Shown: positions 16,817 through 27,072, counted from the first letter of the stretch. The stretch: 64,000 bases of DNA from UBA1161 sp049520395 (GCA_049520395.1 JBEKPV010000004.1:6483-70482); one strand, 5' to 3'. A program made the numbers and translations. The notes: generated by a model from the letters alone, not told the origin.

Positions 16817-18302
16817 TCAGAAAAGCTGGATCACGGGGCCCAGGTCGCTTGAGCCGCGGAGGAACGCATCGACGCCTCGGGCGGCTTGGCGGCCTTCACT
16901 GATGGCCCAAACAATCAGGCTTTGGCCGCGGCGATTGTCGCCGGCGGCGAAGACGCCGGGGACGTTGGTGGCATAGTTGGCGTCGCAGATGATGTTGCCG
17001 CGATTGTCCAGTTTGATTCCCAATTGCTCGATGGGGCCTTCTTTTTCGGGATGAACGAAGCCCAGGGCGAGGAGGCATAGATCGCAGGGGAGGTCGAATT
17101 CGCTGCCGGGGGTTTCTTTCATGGTGTGTTTGCCGTGTGCGTCGCGGGTCCATTCCAGGCGGACGGCATGCAGTTTTTTCACGTGGCCGTTTTCGCCGGT
17201 GAAGGCTTTGGTGTTGATCGAGAAATCGCGGATTTCGCCGCCGGCCAAGACGTTGGCCTCCTCATGCGCGCCGCTGGTGCGGAAAATCGTCGGCCAGTAG
17301 GGCCAGGGCTGGACTTTTCCTTCGACGACGAGGTCGCCGCTGCGCGATTCGGGGGGGCGCGGGAGAAGCTCGAACTGGCGGACGCTCTTGCAGCCCTGGC
17401 GGATGGAGGTGCCGAGGCAATCGGCGCCGGTATCGCCGCCGCCGAGGATGATGACGTGTTTGTCTTTGGCGTCGATCATTTGCTCCTGGAAGATCTGGTC
17501 GCCGAGATTTTTTTTGTTTTGCAGGGGGAGGTAGGTCATCGCCAGGTGGATGCCTTTGAGATCGCGGCCGGGGACCTGGATGTCGCGGGCCTTGGTGGCG
17601 CCGCCGCAGAGGACAATGGCGTCGAAATCGCGGCGGAGTTCGTCCACTTTGATGTTGAATCCGACGTTGGCATTGCAGATGAATTTGATTCCCTCGGCCT
17701 CCATGATTTTGAGCCGGCGCTCGACGAATTTCTTTTCGAGTTTGAAATTGGGGATTCCGTACATGAGGAGTCCGCCGGGGCGGTCGGCGCGTTCGAAGAC
17801 GGTGACGGAGTGGCCGGCCTTGTTGAGCTGAGCGGCGGCGGCCAAACCCGCCGGGCCTGAGCCTACGACGGCGACACTGTTGCCGGTGCGCGTTTCGGGC
17901 GGCTGGGGCTGAATCCAGCCGTTTTCGAAGGCGTGCTCGATGATCGACAGTTCGATATTTTTGATGGTCACCGGCTTGTCGTTGATGCCCAGGACGCACG
18001 CCTCTTCGCAGGGGGCGGGGCAGACGCGGCCGGTGAATTCGGGGAAATTGTTGGTCTTCAGGAGCATTTCCAGCGCTTCGTGCCAGCGGTTCGTTCCATT
18101 CGGGGATGATGTTTCCCAGCGGGCAGCCGTGATTGGAATTGCAGAAGGGGACGCCGCAATCCATGCAGCGGGCGCCCTGCTTGCGGAGCTTGTCTTCGGG
18201 GAGATCGAGATAGACCTCGTTCCAGTCGGCGAGGCGCAGCTTGACATCGCGCCGTTTAGGCATTTCGCGGGCGATTTCCTTGAATCCGGTTGGTTTTCCC
18301 AT
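16817..18302 (-). CDS. gltD: Glutamate synthase small subunit, with an apparent frameshifting deletion
   Basis: Begins MGKPTGFKEIAREMPKRRDV at 18302 and ends at 16817. N-terminal iron-sulfur cysteines (RCMDCGVPFC, GCPLGN; then RVCPAPCEEAC), FAD motif VGSGPAGLAAAAQL and NADPH motif LGGGDTGADC are present. Between IPEWN and RWHEALEML the reading frame changes at about 18088-18097, and the five to six residues normally found there (DLVYRG in relatives) are missing, which fits a loss of about 14 bases. GltD passes electrons from NADPH to GltB. Last gene of the gltB cluster, 12 bases after the BolA-like gene. As written the protein would be broken. Confidence 0.88.
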
Positions 18303-18314
18303 GGTTTTTTAGTG

Positions 18315-18599
18315 TTAAGCCGTTCGCCTCGAAGGCGAAATTCGCAGTCTCTTCTTGTCCGCCGCGATCGCCTCTTCTTCCAGCGGGGTCATGGTCAGAA
18401 TGAACGAAACCTTGTGGCGGTCTTCGGAGTTCGGCAAGGAATTGATCGCATTGCGAAGTTTGACCTGCCGGTCAATTTGGGCCATCCCATCGAAACCATC
18501 CCAAACCAAGCTGCCCCCGATTTGTCCATCCTGTTTCGAGAGATGGACTTTTGAGCGCGGGAAAGTCTTGGCGATGATCCGCTTGACGTTGGCGATCAT
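18315..18599 (-). CDS. Small conserved protein, possibly BolA-like
   Basis: 94 residues from an ATG at 18599 that overlaps the HEPN stop codon as ATGA; a GTG nine bases upstream is an alternative. The core SLVWDGFDGMAQIDRQ followed by LRNAINSL, then HKVSFILTMTPLEEE, resembles the BolA pattern (hydrophobic strand, F-x-G, ...R helix, then a strand ending in T-P-E-E), but the conserved BolA histidine after R is Gln here. No function can be assigned. Its position between a HEPN gene and gltD, with coupled starts, suggests it works with the HEPN protein or with glutamate synthase assembly. Confidence 0.65.
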   Translation of the reverse strand: MIANVKRIIAKTFPRSKVHLSKQDGQIGGSLVWDGFDGMAQIDRQVKLRNAINSLPNSEDRHKVSFILTMTPLEEEAIAADKKRLRISPSRRTA

Positions 18600-19072
18600 T
18601 TTGTCCACTGCATCACTCCAAGTTGCACGAGTTCAACTGCTCCGGATGAAAGCCTGCGCGCCAGTTCCTTCACAGCGTCGCCTTTAACTCCTCGATCCAA
18701 TCCGCGTCTCTTGATGTAGGTGCGAATCGCATTTTCAGAGCAAAACCGGTGGCTGTTTTGCCACCCGAGAATCATATCGACCAGCGCCGCGTCAAATCGA
18801 GTTCGATCGGCGCTAGGAATCAACCCGGGAAACCCTGCGTCGCGCGAAAGAGCCTCAAGCGAATGATCCGATCGGAACGCCAATCCTTTCTGCGCTCGAA
18901 ACGCCCGGAAGAGGCATTCGGCGGCCAGCCCCGCTACGTAAATTGTCAACACTTACCATTGGTTATCATACAGCGTGGATAACGCCCCGGCATGTTGCCG
19001 GGCAGCATCCAGATAAATGTTGGCCTCATGCCGGGGATCGCGGCCTGGTGATTTCCTGGCCGAAGACTTCAT
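18596..19072 (-). pseudogene. HEPN-domain protein gene with an in-frame TAA
   Basis: The ATG at 19072 overlaps the gltB stop as ATGA. The frame reads ANIYLDAARQHAGALSTLYD, NQW, then TAA at 18955-18953, and resumes in the same frame VLTIYVAGLAAECLFRAFR and HSLEALS to a stop at 18596. The two parts together form a normal HEPN domain of about 158 residues (helix with LDAARQH, then YVAGLAAEC, then HSLEAL), and the stop falls where relatives usually have Tyr. A GTG at 18952 right after the TAA could start the second part alone. HEPN proteins are often toxins, RNases or nucleotide-binding partners; this type's role is unknown. Confidence 0.7.
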
Positions 19073-22000
19073 GCCTGTCTTTGGGCAAGCTTCTTGGCCC
19101 TTTCCTCCACTTCCTTCTGATGCTCCAGCACGCGGCGGTAATCGATCGGCATCACTTTGACGAACCATTTAATTTCGTTGTCGAAGTCGTCCAGGATCGC
19201 GCCGGCGACGGGGCTGGACGTATATTTGCGGTGGTTTTCGAGCAGACGGCGCAGCGTATGAATATCGTCGGGGCGGTCGGGGCGTTCGAGTTCGACCATT
19301 TCCAGGTTGCATAGGTCTTTGAATTGGCCGGAGGTGTCGTGGACGTAGGCGATTCCGCCGGACATGCCGGCGGCGAAATTTCTGCCGGTGGGGCCGATGA
19401 CGACGACTCGGCCGCCGGTCATGTATTCGCAGCCGTGATCGCCGCAACCTTCGACGACGGCATGTGCGCCGCTGTTGCGGACGCAGAAGCGTTCGCCGAC
19501 GACGCCGCGGAGATAGATTTCGCCGGTGATCGCGCCGTAGCAGATGACGTTGCCGGCGATGATGTTCTCCTCGGGCTTAAAGGTGGATTGCCTGGGCGGG
19601 TAGATGATGATTTTTCCGCCGGAGAGGCCCTTGCCGGCGTAATCGTTGGCGTCGCCTTCGAGTTCGAGCGTGACGCCGTGGGAGAGGAAGCAGCCGAAGC
19701 TCTGGCCGGCCGAGCCGTTGAACTTGAAGTGGATGGTGCCGTCCGGGAGGCCGGTGTGCCCGTGACGCTTGGCGATTTCGCTGGAGAGAATTGTGCCAAC
19801 GGTGCGGTTGACGTTTTGGATGGTTAGTTCGGAATAGACTTTTTTGCCTTCCTCGAGCGCGGGTTTTGCGATTTCGAGGAGCTTGTTGTCCAGGGCGGCG
19901 TCGAGGCCGTGATCCTGCTTTTGCACGTTGCGGATAGCGACCTTGGGGCCGGTTGGGGGGCGATAGAGCACGACGGACAAATCGAGGGATTTGGCTTTCC
20001 AGTGCTGGCTGACGTCCGTGAATTCGAGGCGCTGGGATTGGCCGACCATCTCATCGAATTTTCGGAAACCGAGTTCGGCCATGTAGCGGCGGACTTCCTC
20101 GGCGATGAAGAACATGAAATTGATGACGTGCTCGGGCTTGCCGGTGAATTTTTTTCGAAGCTCGGGGTCCTGGGTGGCGATTCCGACGGGGCAGGTGTTG
20201 AGATGACAGACCCGCATCATGATGCAACCGGTGGCGATCAGCGGCCCGGTGCTGAATCCAAATTCCTCGGCGCCGAGCAGCGCGGCGACGACGACATCGC
20301 GGCCGGTTTTGAACTGTCCGTCGGTTTGCAGAACGATGCGGCCGCGCAGGTCGTTCATGACCAGGGTTTGCTGGGTTTCGGCGACGCCGAGTTCCCAGGG
20401 GAGGCCGGCGTACTTGATGCTGGTGAGCGGGCTGTTGCCGGTGCCGCCGCTGTCGCCGGAGATGAGAATGTGATCCGCTTTGGCTTTGGCGACGCCGGCG
20501 GCGACCGTTCCGACGCCGACTTCGCTGACGAGTTTCACGCTCACCCGCGCCTCGCGGTTGCTGTTTTTCAGATCGTGGATGAGTTGCGCCAGATCTTCGA
20601 TGGAATAGATGTCGTGGTGTGGCGGCGGGGAGATCAATCCGACGCCGGGCGTGGAGTGGCGGATTTTTCCGATGTATTCGTCGACCTTATTGCCGGAGAG
20701 CGCGCCGCCTTCGCCGGGCTTGGCGCCCTGGGCCATTTTGATCTGAAGCTCATCGGCGTTGATGAGGTATTCGGCGGTGACGCCGAAGCGCGCGGAAGCG
20801 ACTTGCTTGATGGCACTGCGGCGCCAATCGCCGTTGGCGTCGCGTTTGAAACGTTCGGGGTCTTCGCCGCCTTCGCCGGTGTTGCTTTTGCCGCCGATGC
20901 GGTTCATGGCGATGGCGAGGGTTTCGTGGGCTTCCTTGCTGATGGAGCCGAAGCTCATGGCGCCGGTGACGAAGCGTTTGACGATCTCGCTGGCGGGTTC
21001 GACTTCGTCGAGCGGCACGGGCTGGGCGTCCTTCTTGAATTTGAGCAGACCGCGCAGGGTGCAGCGGTGGCGCGATTCGTCGTCGACCAGCTTGGTGTAT
21101 TCCTGGAAGGTTTTGAAGCCGTCGATGGGTTTATTGATTCCGACGCGGACGGCATGCTGCATTTTGGCGATGGTGTCGGGGTTCCACATGTGGTATTCCC
21201 CGTCGCGGCGGTATTGATAGAGGCCGCCGCTTTCCAGCACCTGGCCGTTGACGCGGATGGGCGGGAAGCCATGGCGGTGGCGCATGAGCGATTCGCGGGC
21301 GATGACGTCCAGGTCCACGCCGTTGATTCGATTGGCGGTTCCGCAGAAATATTTGTCCACCAGCCGGCTGCTTAAGCCGATGGCTTCGAAAATCTGCGCG
21401 CCGCGATAGCTCTGGACGGTGCTGATTCCCATCTTGCTGGCGACTTTGAGGATCGCCTTGTTGGCGGCCTTGAGATAATTCTTCTTGGCGGATTCGAGCG
21501 TGAGTTCCGCCGGGAACATGCCGTCTTTGTGCAGGTCTTCGATGGTTTCCATCGCCAGATAAGGATTGACCGCGCCGGCGCCGAAGCCGATGAGCAGGCA
21601 AAAGTGATGCGATTCGCGGGCTTCGCCGGTTTCGATCACCAGGCCGCATTGGGTGCGGGTTCCCTGGCGGATGAGATGGTGATGGACCGCCGCGGTGGCG
21701 AGCAAACTGGGAATGGGGGCGTGATCAGAATCCACGCCGCGATCGGAAAGCACCAGGATCGACGCGCCGTGATGGACCGCCTTGGCGGCGGCTTCGCACA
21801 ATTCCTCGACGGCTTTCTCCAAACCCGCTTCGCCCTCGGCTACTTTGAAAACCATGGGCAGCGTCTTGGCGCGCAAATCGCCATGAGCCACTTCGCGCAA
21901 TTTTTCCAAATCGGCATTGGAAATAATCGGATACTTCAGCTTGATCAAATGGCAGTTCTTGGGCACCTCGCTGAGCAAATTCCCTTCGCGACCGAGGTAG

Positions 22001-23637
22001 GTGTAAAGACTGGTGACCAGTTCCTCGCGGATGGCGTCCAGCGGAGGGTTGGTCACCTGCGCGAAGAGCTGGCGGAAATAATTGTAAAGCAACTGCGGCT
22101 TGTCGCTCAGGCAGGCCAGCGGGGTGTCCGCCCCCATGCTGCCGACGGCTTCCTGTCCGGTGATGGACATCGGCATCATGAGAATCTTCAAATCTTCCAC
22201 CGTGTACCCGAAGGCGTGCTGCCGAACGCGCAGCGTTTGCGAATCCGCCTCGATGGTCTTCCGCGGCGCGGGAAGATCGTCCAGGGGAATCATGTATTCC
22301 TTGAGCCAATCTTTCCACGGGCGTTTCTCAACGAGGTCGCGTTTGATTTCGGTGTCGTCGATGATGCGGCCTTGTTTGAAGTCGATCAGGAAAATCTTGC
22401 CGGGCTGCAATCGCCATTTCTTGACGACGTTGCGGGGATCGACGGGGAGGACTCCGACTTCGCTGGCCATGATGACCAGGTCGTCCTTGGTGACGTAATA
22501 GCGGCTGGGGCGGAGGCCATTACGATCGAGGACGGCGCCGACCTGATGGCCGTTGGTGAAGACGATGCTCGCGGGACCATCCCACGGTTCCATCAGGCAG
22601 GCGTGATATTCATAAAAGCTCTTGAGTTCCTCGTCCATCTTGTGGTTGTTCTGCCATGCCTCGGGGATGAGCATGAGCATGGAATGCGCCATTTCGCGGC
22701 CATTGAGCGTGAGGAACTGGAGGGCGTTGTCGATGGTGGCGGTGTCGGAGCCGCTTTCGGTGAGGATGGGGAACATTTTCTGGAGTTCGTCGCCGAAGAC
22801 GTCGGATTGGAGGGAGCCGTACCGGGCGCGCATCCAATTACGGTTGCCGCGGAGGGTGTTGATCTCGCCGTTGTGGGCCAGGTAGCGATACGGGTGGGCA
22901 CGGTCCCAGGAAGGGAACGTGTTGGTGCTGAAGCGCGAGTGCACGACGCCGAGGGGCGATTCGAAATCGGGATCGGAGAGGTCCGGGAAATACTGGCGGA
23001 CCTGATGGGCGGTCAGCATTCCCTTGTAGATGATGCGGGTGGCGGAGAGGGCGCAGATATAAAACATATTGCGCGCCGTTTCGGGAAGGTTGCTGAATTC
23101 GACGCCGTTTTCGGCGCGCTGGCGGACGAGATAGAGGCGCCGGTCGAAATCCTGGCGGTTGTAAAAGGTGTTTCCCATCCCCACGAAGATTTGGCGGATG
23201 CGCGGCTCGGATTGTTTGGGGGTTGGGCCGATGTGCTTGTTCTCGACGGGCACATCGCGCCAGCCGAGGACGGTCATGCCATAATCGAGCACGACCTTTT
23301 CCAGCATTTGCTCGCATTCGCGGCGCTGGACCACGTCCTGCGGAAGAAAGATCTGGCCGACGCCAAATTGCCCCAGCGGGGGCAGAGTGATCCCCAGGCT
23401 TGCGCATTTTTTGCGCAGGAATTTTTCCGGAAGGCGGGTGAGGATGCCGGCTCCGTCGCCGCTGTCCGGTTCACAGCCGCAGGCACCCCGATGATTCATG
23501 TTTTCCAGCATCTGCAACGCCTGTAAGACGATGCGGTTACTGGCTTTGCCTTTGATATGGCAAAGAAACCCGACGCCGCAGGCGTCGTGTTCAAACTGTG
23601 GATCATACAAGCCCACGGGGGGGCGCTGGTCGCTCAT
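19069..23637 (-). CDS. gltB: Glutamate synthase large subunit
   Basis: About 1522 residues from the ATG at 23637, giving MSDQRPPVGLYDPQFEHDACGVGF; the Cys is the amidotransferase nucleophile normally exposed by removal of a short propeptide. The class-II glutaminase domain (to about residue 430) is followed by the central domain, the FMN barrel (VKLVSEVGVGTVAAGVAKAK, SGDSGGTGNSPLTS), the 3Fe-4S cysteines in CIMMRVCHLNTCPVG, and the C-terminal GXGXG beta-helix. It makes glutamate from glutamine and 2-oxoglutarate. Head of the gltB-HEPN-BolA-like-gltD cluster. Confidence 0.96.
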   Translation of the reverse strand: MSDQRPPVGLYDPQFEHDACGVGFLCHIKGKASNRIVLQALQMLENMNHRGACGCEPDSGDGAGILTRLPEKFLRKKCASLGITLPPLGQFGVGQIFLPQDVVQRRECEQMLEKVVLDYGMTVLGWRDVPVENKHIGPTPKQSEPRIRQIFVGMGNTFYNRQDFDRRLYLVRQRAENGVEFSNLPETARNMFYICALSATRIIYKGMLTAHQVRQYFPDLSDPDFESPLGVVHSRFSTNTFPSWDRAHPYRYLAHNGEINTLRGNRNWMRARYGSLQSDVFGDELQKMFPILTESGSDTATIDNALQFLTLNGREMAHSMLMLIPEAWQNNHKMDEELKSFYEYHACLMEPWDGPASIVFTNGHQVGAVLDRNGLRPSRYYVTKDDLVIMASEVGVLPVDPRNVVKKWRLQPGKIFLIDFKQGRIIDDTEIKRDLVEKRPWKDWLKEYMIPLDDLPAPRKTIEADSQTLRVRQHAFGYTVEDLKILMMPMSITGQEAVGSMGADTPLACLSDKPQLLYNYFRQLFAQVTNPPLDAIREELVTSLYTYLGREGNLLSEVPKNCHLIKLKYPIISNADLEKLREVAHGDLRAKTLPMVFKVAEGEAGLEKAVEELCEAAAKAVHHGASILVLSDRGVDSDHAPIPSLLATAAVHHHLIRQGTRTQCGLVIETGEARESHHFCLLIGFGAGAVNPYLAMETIEDLHKDGMFPAELTLESAKKNYLKAANKAILKVASKMGISTVQSYRGAQIFEAIGLSSRLVDKYFCGTANRINGVDLDVIARESLMRHRHGFPPIRVNGQVLESGGLYQYRRDGEYHMWNPDTIAKMQHAVRVGINKPIDGFKTFQEYTKLVDDESRHRCTLRGLLKFKKDAQPVPLDEVEPASEIVKRFVTGAMSFGSISKEAHETLAIAMNRIGGKSNTGEGGEDPERFKRDANGDWRRSAIKQVASARFGVTAEYLINADELQIKMAQGAKPGEGGALSGNKVDEYIGKIRHSTPGVGLISPPPHHDIYSIEDLAQLIHDLKNSNREARVSVKLVSEVGVGTVAAGVAKAKADHILISGDSGGTGNSPLTSIKYAGLPWELGVAETQQTLVMNDLRGRIVLQTDGQFKTGRDVVVAALLGAEEFGFSTGPLIATGCIMMRVCHLNTCPVGIATQDPELRKKFTGKPEHVINFMFFIAEEVRRYMAELGFRKFDEMVGQSQRLEFTDVSQHWKAKSLDLSVVLYRPPTGPKVAIRNVQKQDHGLDAALDNKLLEIAKPALEEGKKVYSELTIQNVNRTVGTILSSEIAKRHGHTGLPDGTIHFKFNGSAGQSFGCFLSHGVTLELEGDANDYAGKGLSGGKIIIYPPRQSTFKPEENIIAGNVICYGAITGEIYLRGVVGERFCVRNSGAHAVVEGCGDHGCEYMTGGRVVVIGPTGRNFAAGMSGGIAYVHDTSGQFKDLCNLEMVELERPDRPDDIHTLRRLLENHRKYTSSPVAGAILDDFDNEIKWFVKVMPIDYRRVLEHQKEVEERAKKLAQRQA

Positions 23638-23749
23638 AAAGGTGTTTCTGGATAGAATGCCGGCAAACAGCGGCCGAATGGGCAATTTTAGCGATTGCCC
23701 GCGTGCTTAACAAATATTTCGATCGGTCGATGCCGTAAATCTACGGACG

Positions 23750-25447
23750 GTGCCTCTTTCAGCGGATTGGTTCTCCAGACAATATCCAGCCGTGCACAAA
23801 TTAGTCAACCAAAACCTTCCCCAGACGGCATCCGTGCCTGAATCGGTTCCGGGGGGGGAGGGGTGGGTTTGGATCGCCTGGCTGGGGGTGGCGGCTGGGA
23901 TAGCCATTCGTTTCGCCCGGATGGGCCGGCAAAGCCTGTGGATGGATGAGGGATATACGGCCTGGATGGTGACCCATTCCTCGGCCGAGATTCTCCGGCT
24001 GGTCCGAGCGGATACCGCCCCGCCGCTCTATTACGTGCTGCTGCACCTTTGGACGGGGCCATTTGGGCATTCTGAGGCGGCGTTGCGGTCGCTGACGGCT
24101 GTTTTTAGTTCGGTGACTTTGATTCTGTCCGTCGGAATCGCCCGGCGAATCCTGGTTTCGCCGCCGGCCGTGGCGGCGGCGGTCTGGTTTTTGGCGATTG
24201 GATATCACCAGCCCTATTTCGCGCAGGAGGCGCGTTTCTATGCCATGATGGCGCTGATGCTGGTTGCGGCGGTGGATTGCCTGCAACGACATTTGCTTGC
24301 CGAGCACCGCCGGTGGCTGATTCCGATTTCGGTGATCCTGGCAACGTCGCTTTATGTTCACAACATGATGATGCCGTATCTGCCGGCGTTTTTTCTTGCG
24401 TGGATGGTGTTTCCTTCCGGGCAGGCGTTCCGCAGGCGGGTTGCGGACATGGGGATCGTTTTGCTTGGGATCGGATTGCTCTACTCGCCGTGGCTGGTCG
24501 GGGGATTGCCGGCGCAAATTCGGCTTATAGGCCATGGATTCTGGGCGACGCGGCCGGAAATTCATGACGTGCTGAATATTGTCATTTGGGCGTTCGATAT
24601 GCCGTTGAGGCTGGAGTGGAATCGCACGCTTCAGTTCCTTCATCTTCCGTTCCAGGTCAATTACACGCCGATTGTTGTTGGGGTCGTTTTGATCGTCGCC
24701 TCCCTGGGGGTTTCATTGACCTTCCTGCGCGGCCCGCGGCTTCGCAACGCACTGGGAATGCTTTCGCTGGTTCTGCTGCCCATCACGCTGGTGACGATTT
24801 ACAGCCTGGTGCGTACGCCGCTGCTGATCGACAAGGAATTTCTTCCCTCGGCCGCGCTGGCGCCGATGCTGATGTTGCTGCCGTTATCGATCCGGTTGCC
24901 GCGGCCGGGGCGGCGGGCTGTGATTGCGGGTGTGGTCGTGCTCTCGATTTTTTCGCTGGCCAGTCTGATCGCATACGAATTTACGTTTAAAAAAGAGGAT
25001 TGGCGCACGACCGCCCGATACGTTGCCCAACTTCCCCCCATGCGGCGGCTGATCGTTTTCACGGTTAACGACGGGCAACTCCCGTTTGAATATTATTGCC
25101 CGCCGGGACCGGATCGGGAGATGACGGGTACGCCCGCGGGGTTTTTCGATCGCGATCCGCCGCGGGCGATGCTGCGGGTTTTCAGCACCAACGATTTGGC
25201 GAATCTGCGGCGGCGAATTGCCGAAAACTCGTACGATCAGATCGTTCTGGTGATTTCCCACATCGGCTGGGGTGACGAGAATTGGCTGACCTTCAAAATG
25301 TTAAACGGCATTTGCCACGAGGAATCGCGCGTGAAATATAGTCCGGGGATCATCGTGATTCTATTTTCGCCGCCGCTGATTCCGGCTCACCAACTGACGA
25401 GCACGACGGTCGCGTCGTCGGAAAGATTTTCGGTACCGGCGAATTGA
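23750..25447 (+). CDS. GT39/PMT-like integral membrane glycosyltransferase
   Basis: 565 residues with about ten hydrophobic segments. The first loop has the GT-C signature SLWMDEGYTAW with the acidic DE pair, followed by APPLYYVLLHLW, and the second has QEARFYAMM, as in dolichyl-phosphate-mannose-type and ArnT-like enzymes. The C-terminal 130 residues form a small soluble domain. It likely moves a sugar from a lipid carrier to a protein or glycan on the outer face of the membrane; substrate unknown. GTG start at 23750 is uncertain. The 3' end overlaps the convergent phosphatase gene by 61 bases. Confidence 0.75.
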   Translation: MPLSADWFSRQYPAVHKLVNQNLPQTASVPESVPGGEGWVWIAWLGVAAGIAIRFARMGRQSLWMDEGYTAWMVTHSSAEILRLVRADTAPPLYYVLLHLWTGPFGHSEAALRSLTAVFSSVTLILSVGIARRILVSPPAVAAAVWFLAIGYHQPYFAQEARFYAMMALMLVAAVDCLQRHLLAEHRRWLIPISVILATSLYVHNMMMPYLPAFFLAWMVFPSGQAFRRRVADMGIVLLGIGLLYSPWLVGGLPAQIRLIGHGFWATRPEIHDVLNIVIWAFDMPLRLEWNRTLQFLHLPFQVNYTPIVVGVVLIVASLGVSLTFLRGPRLRNALGMLSLVLLPITLVTIYSLVRTPLLIDKEFLPSAALAPMLMLLPLSIRLPRPGRRAVIAGVVVLSIFSLASLIAYEFTFKKEDWRTTARYVAQLPPMRRLIVFTVNDGQLPFEYYCPPGPDREMTGTPAGFFDRDPPRAMLRVFSTNDLANLRRRIAENSYDQIVLVISHIGWGDENWLTFKMLNGICHEESRVKYSPGIIVILFSPPLIPAHQLTSTTVASSERFSVPAN

Positions 25448-27072
25448 AAGAGAGCCTGAAAGATTCGGGCGACGGCCTGCTCCTCGGTTTCTCCGCGGGC
25501 GGCGGCCATGGCCTTTTGCACGCCGGAAATCTCGAATTGGTTTCGCATGCCGCCGGGGCCGGAGGCTTGTTCGGATTCAAATTGTTCGGCGATTCCGTCG
25601 CTGATGATCAGGACGCGTTCGCCGGGCGAGATTTTCGCGGTCGCGGGTACGTAACGGGTTTCGGGCATGATGCCGACGGGCAGCCCGTCGCCATGGCGGA
25701 GCTGCTCGAATTGCCCGGTGGGCTTGGCGAGCAGGGCGTAACCGTGACCCGCGTCGACGTAGTGGACGGTCATCGCTTTGGTATCGAAGACGCCGGACCA
25801 GAGGGTGACGAATTTTCCCTCCGGGCGGCGGGGGAGCAAAAATTCGTTTAGATCGCTGACGGCGCGGGCGACGTCGCCGTGGATGAGGAGGGCCGCGTGC
25901 AGGAATCCCTGGGCGGCGGTCATGAGCACCGAGGCGGCGACGCCGTGACCGCTGACATCGCCGAGGCTCACCGCGACTTTACCATCGGGCAGAACCAGCG
26001 CGTCGAAGAAGTCGCCGCCGAGATAGGCGCCGGGGCGACTGGTTCCGACGCAGACCAGATTTTCACATTGAGTGGGGCCGCGCGGCAGAATCCATTTCTG
26101 AGCGGCGGCGCCGGCGTGCAATTCCGCCTCGATGATGGCGGCACGCCGTTCGACGTCCATCCGTTTCAGGTTCGCCAGCGCGAGTCCGGCCATTTTCGCC
26201 AGCGCCAGGCAGAAGGCGGCGGCGTTGGAGCGGAGCTTGCGGGGAACTTCGGCGCCGCTGCGCGAATCAAGATACAGGTAGGCGGCGACGGTGGTTCCCA
26301 GCATCAGGGGGACACAAATCGCGGCGTCGATCTGCAATTCGAGGATGCTTTGCGAAGCGCTGCCGCTTTCGCTGGTGGCGGCGGATAATTCGGCGACGAC
26401 GCCGGTGGAGGCGGTCGCCAGGAGGGTTCGGCTATAGACCGCGCCGGTCGCTTCCTTGAGCGCCGGCCCGACCCGGCGAGCGAGGACTTCGATTCGCCCC
26501 GCGGAATCCAGCGCCCGCAAGACCGCGGCGTGCGGTAGTCCGGTGCCCCGGCAGGCGATGTCCATCAGCACGTTGGCCAGTGTCTTTTCATCGGGCGCGC
26601 CGTGAATGGCGGTCGCGCTCTCCAGGAGCAGATTCACCATCTCATCCTGAAGCGGCCCGGATTGCGACGGGGCGATGGTGTGGATCATCGTCACGGTTGA
26701 CTCGTGATCGTCCACCGACAAGAGCGCGCGCCGCGGCGCGGAGGTGCCGAGATTAAAGCTGAAGGTCCAGGGGACAATTCGGATGAGGTCCGCGTCATTT
26801 AGCGGGATGGCGCGCTGGGGGGCGAGGCGGACGCCGTTGACGAACGTTCCCCAGCGGCTGCCCAGATCGACGACGCGCCAGACATCGTCTTCAAGCGTGA
26901 AGCGTGCGTGTTGGCGGGAGACCTGTTCGGCGTCGGCGGGGAGGGGCGCGTCGCAAAGCTCGTGGCGGCCGACGACCACGCCGCCGGGTTTGACGCGTAA
27001 TTCCACCTGACTGAGCGGCGGTCCGCCCGGCAGAGGAACCAGCCAGGCCGATTTCGCTTGAGGTTGCGACAT
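25387..27072 (-). CDS. FHA-GAF-SpoIIE (PP2C-type) serine phosphatase
   Basis: 561 residues. N-terminal FHA domain (GVVVGRHELCDAPLP, VSRQHARF, LGSRWGTFVNG), a GAF-like domain (about 140-320) and a SpoIIE/RsbU phosphatase domain (about 340-560) with GGDFFDALVL, LGDVSGHGVAASVLM, YVDAGHGYALL, LIISDGIAE and LSDDATVVLVS; the metal-binding Asp/Gly residues are in place. FHA binds phosphothreonine, so the protein probably docks on a phosphorylated kinase or substrate and removes phosphate. It is divergent from two large membrane kinases (gap 173 bases), a natural kinase-phosphatase pairing. Confidence 0.9.
   Translation of the reverse strand: MSQPQAKSAWLVPLPGGPPLSQVELRVKPGGVVVGRHELCDAPLPADAEQVSRQHARFTLEDDVWRVVDLGSRWGTFVNGVRLAPQRAIPLNDADLIRIVPWTFSFNLGTSAPRRALLSVDDHESTVTMIHTIAPSQSGPLQDEMVNLLLESATAIHGAPDEKTLANVLMDIACRGTGLPHAAVLRALDSAGRIEVLARRVGPALKEATGAVYSRTLLATASTGVVAELSAATSESGSASQSILELQIDAAICVPLMLGTTVAAYLYLDSRSGAEVPRKLRSNAAAFCLALAKMAGLALANLKRMDVERRAAIIEAELHAGAAAQKWILPRGPTQCENLVCVGTSRPGAYLGGDFFDALVLPDGKVAVSLGDVSGHGVAASVLMTAAQGFLHAALLIHGDVARAVSDLNEFLLPRRPEGKFVTLWSGVFDTKAMTVHYVDAGHGYALLAKPTGQFEQLRHGDGLPVGIMPETRYVPATAKISPGERVLIISDGIAEQFESEQASGPGGMRNQFEISGVQKAMAAARGETEEQAVARIFQALFQFAGTENLSDDATVVLVSW

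Noticed and set aside
19909..23526. Long plus-strand open frames opposite gltB
   Set aside because: Antisense shadows of gltB in high-GC sequence; no domains and no ribosome sites.
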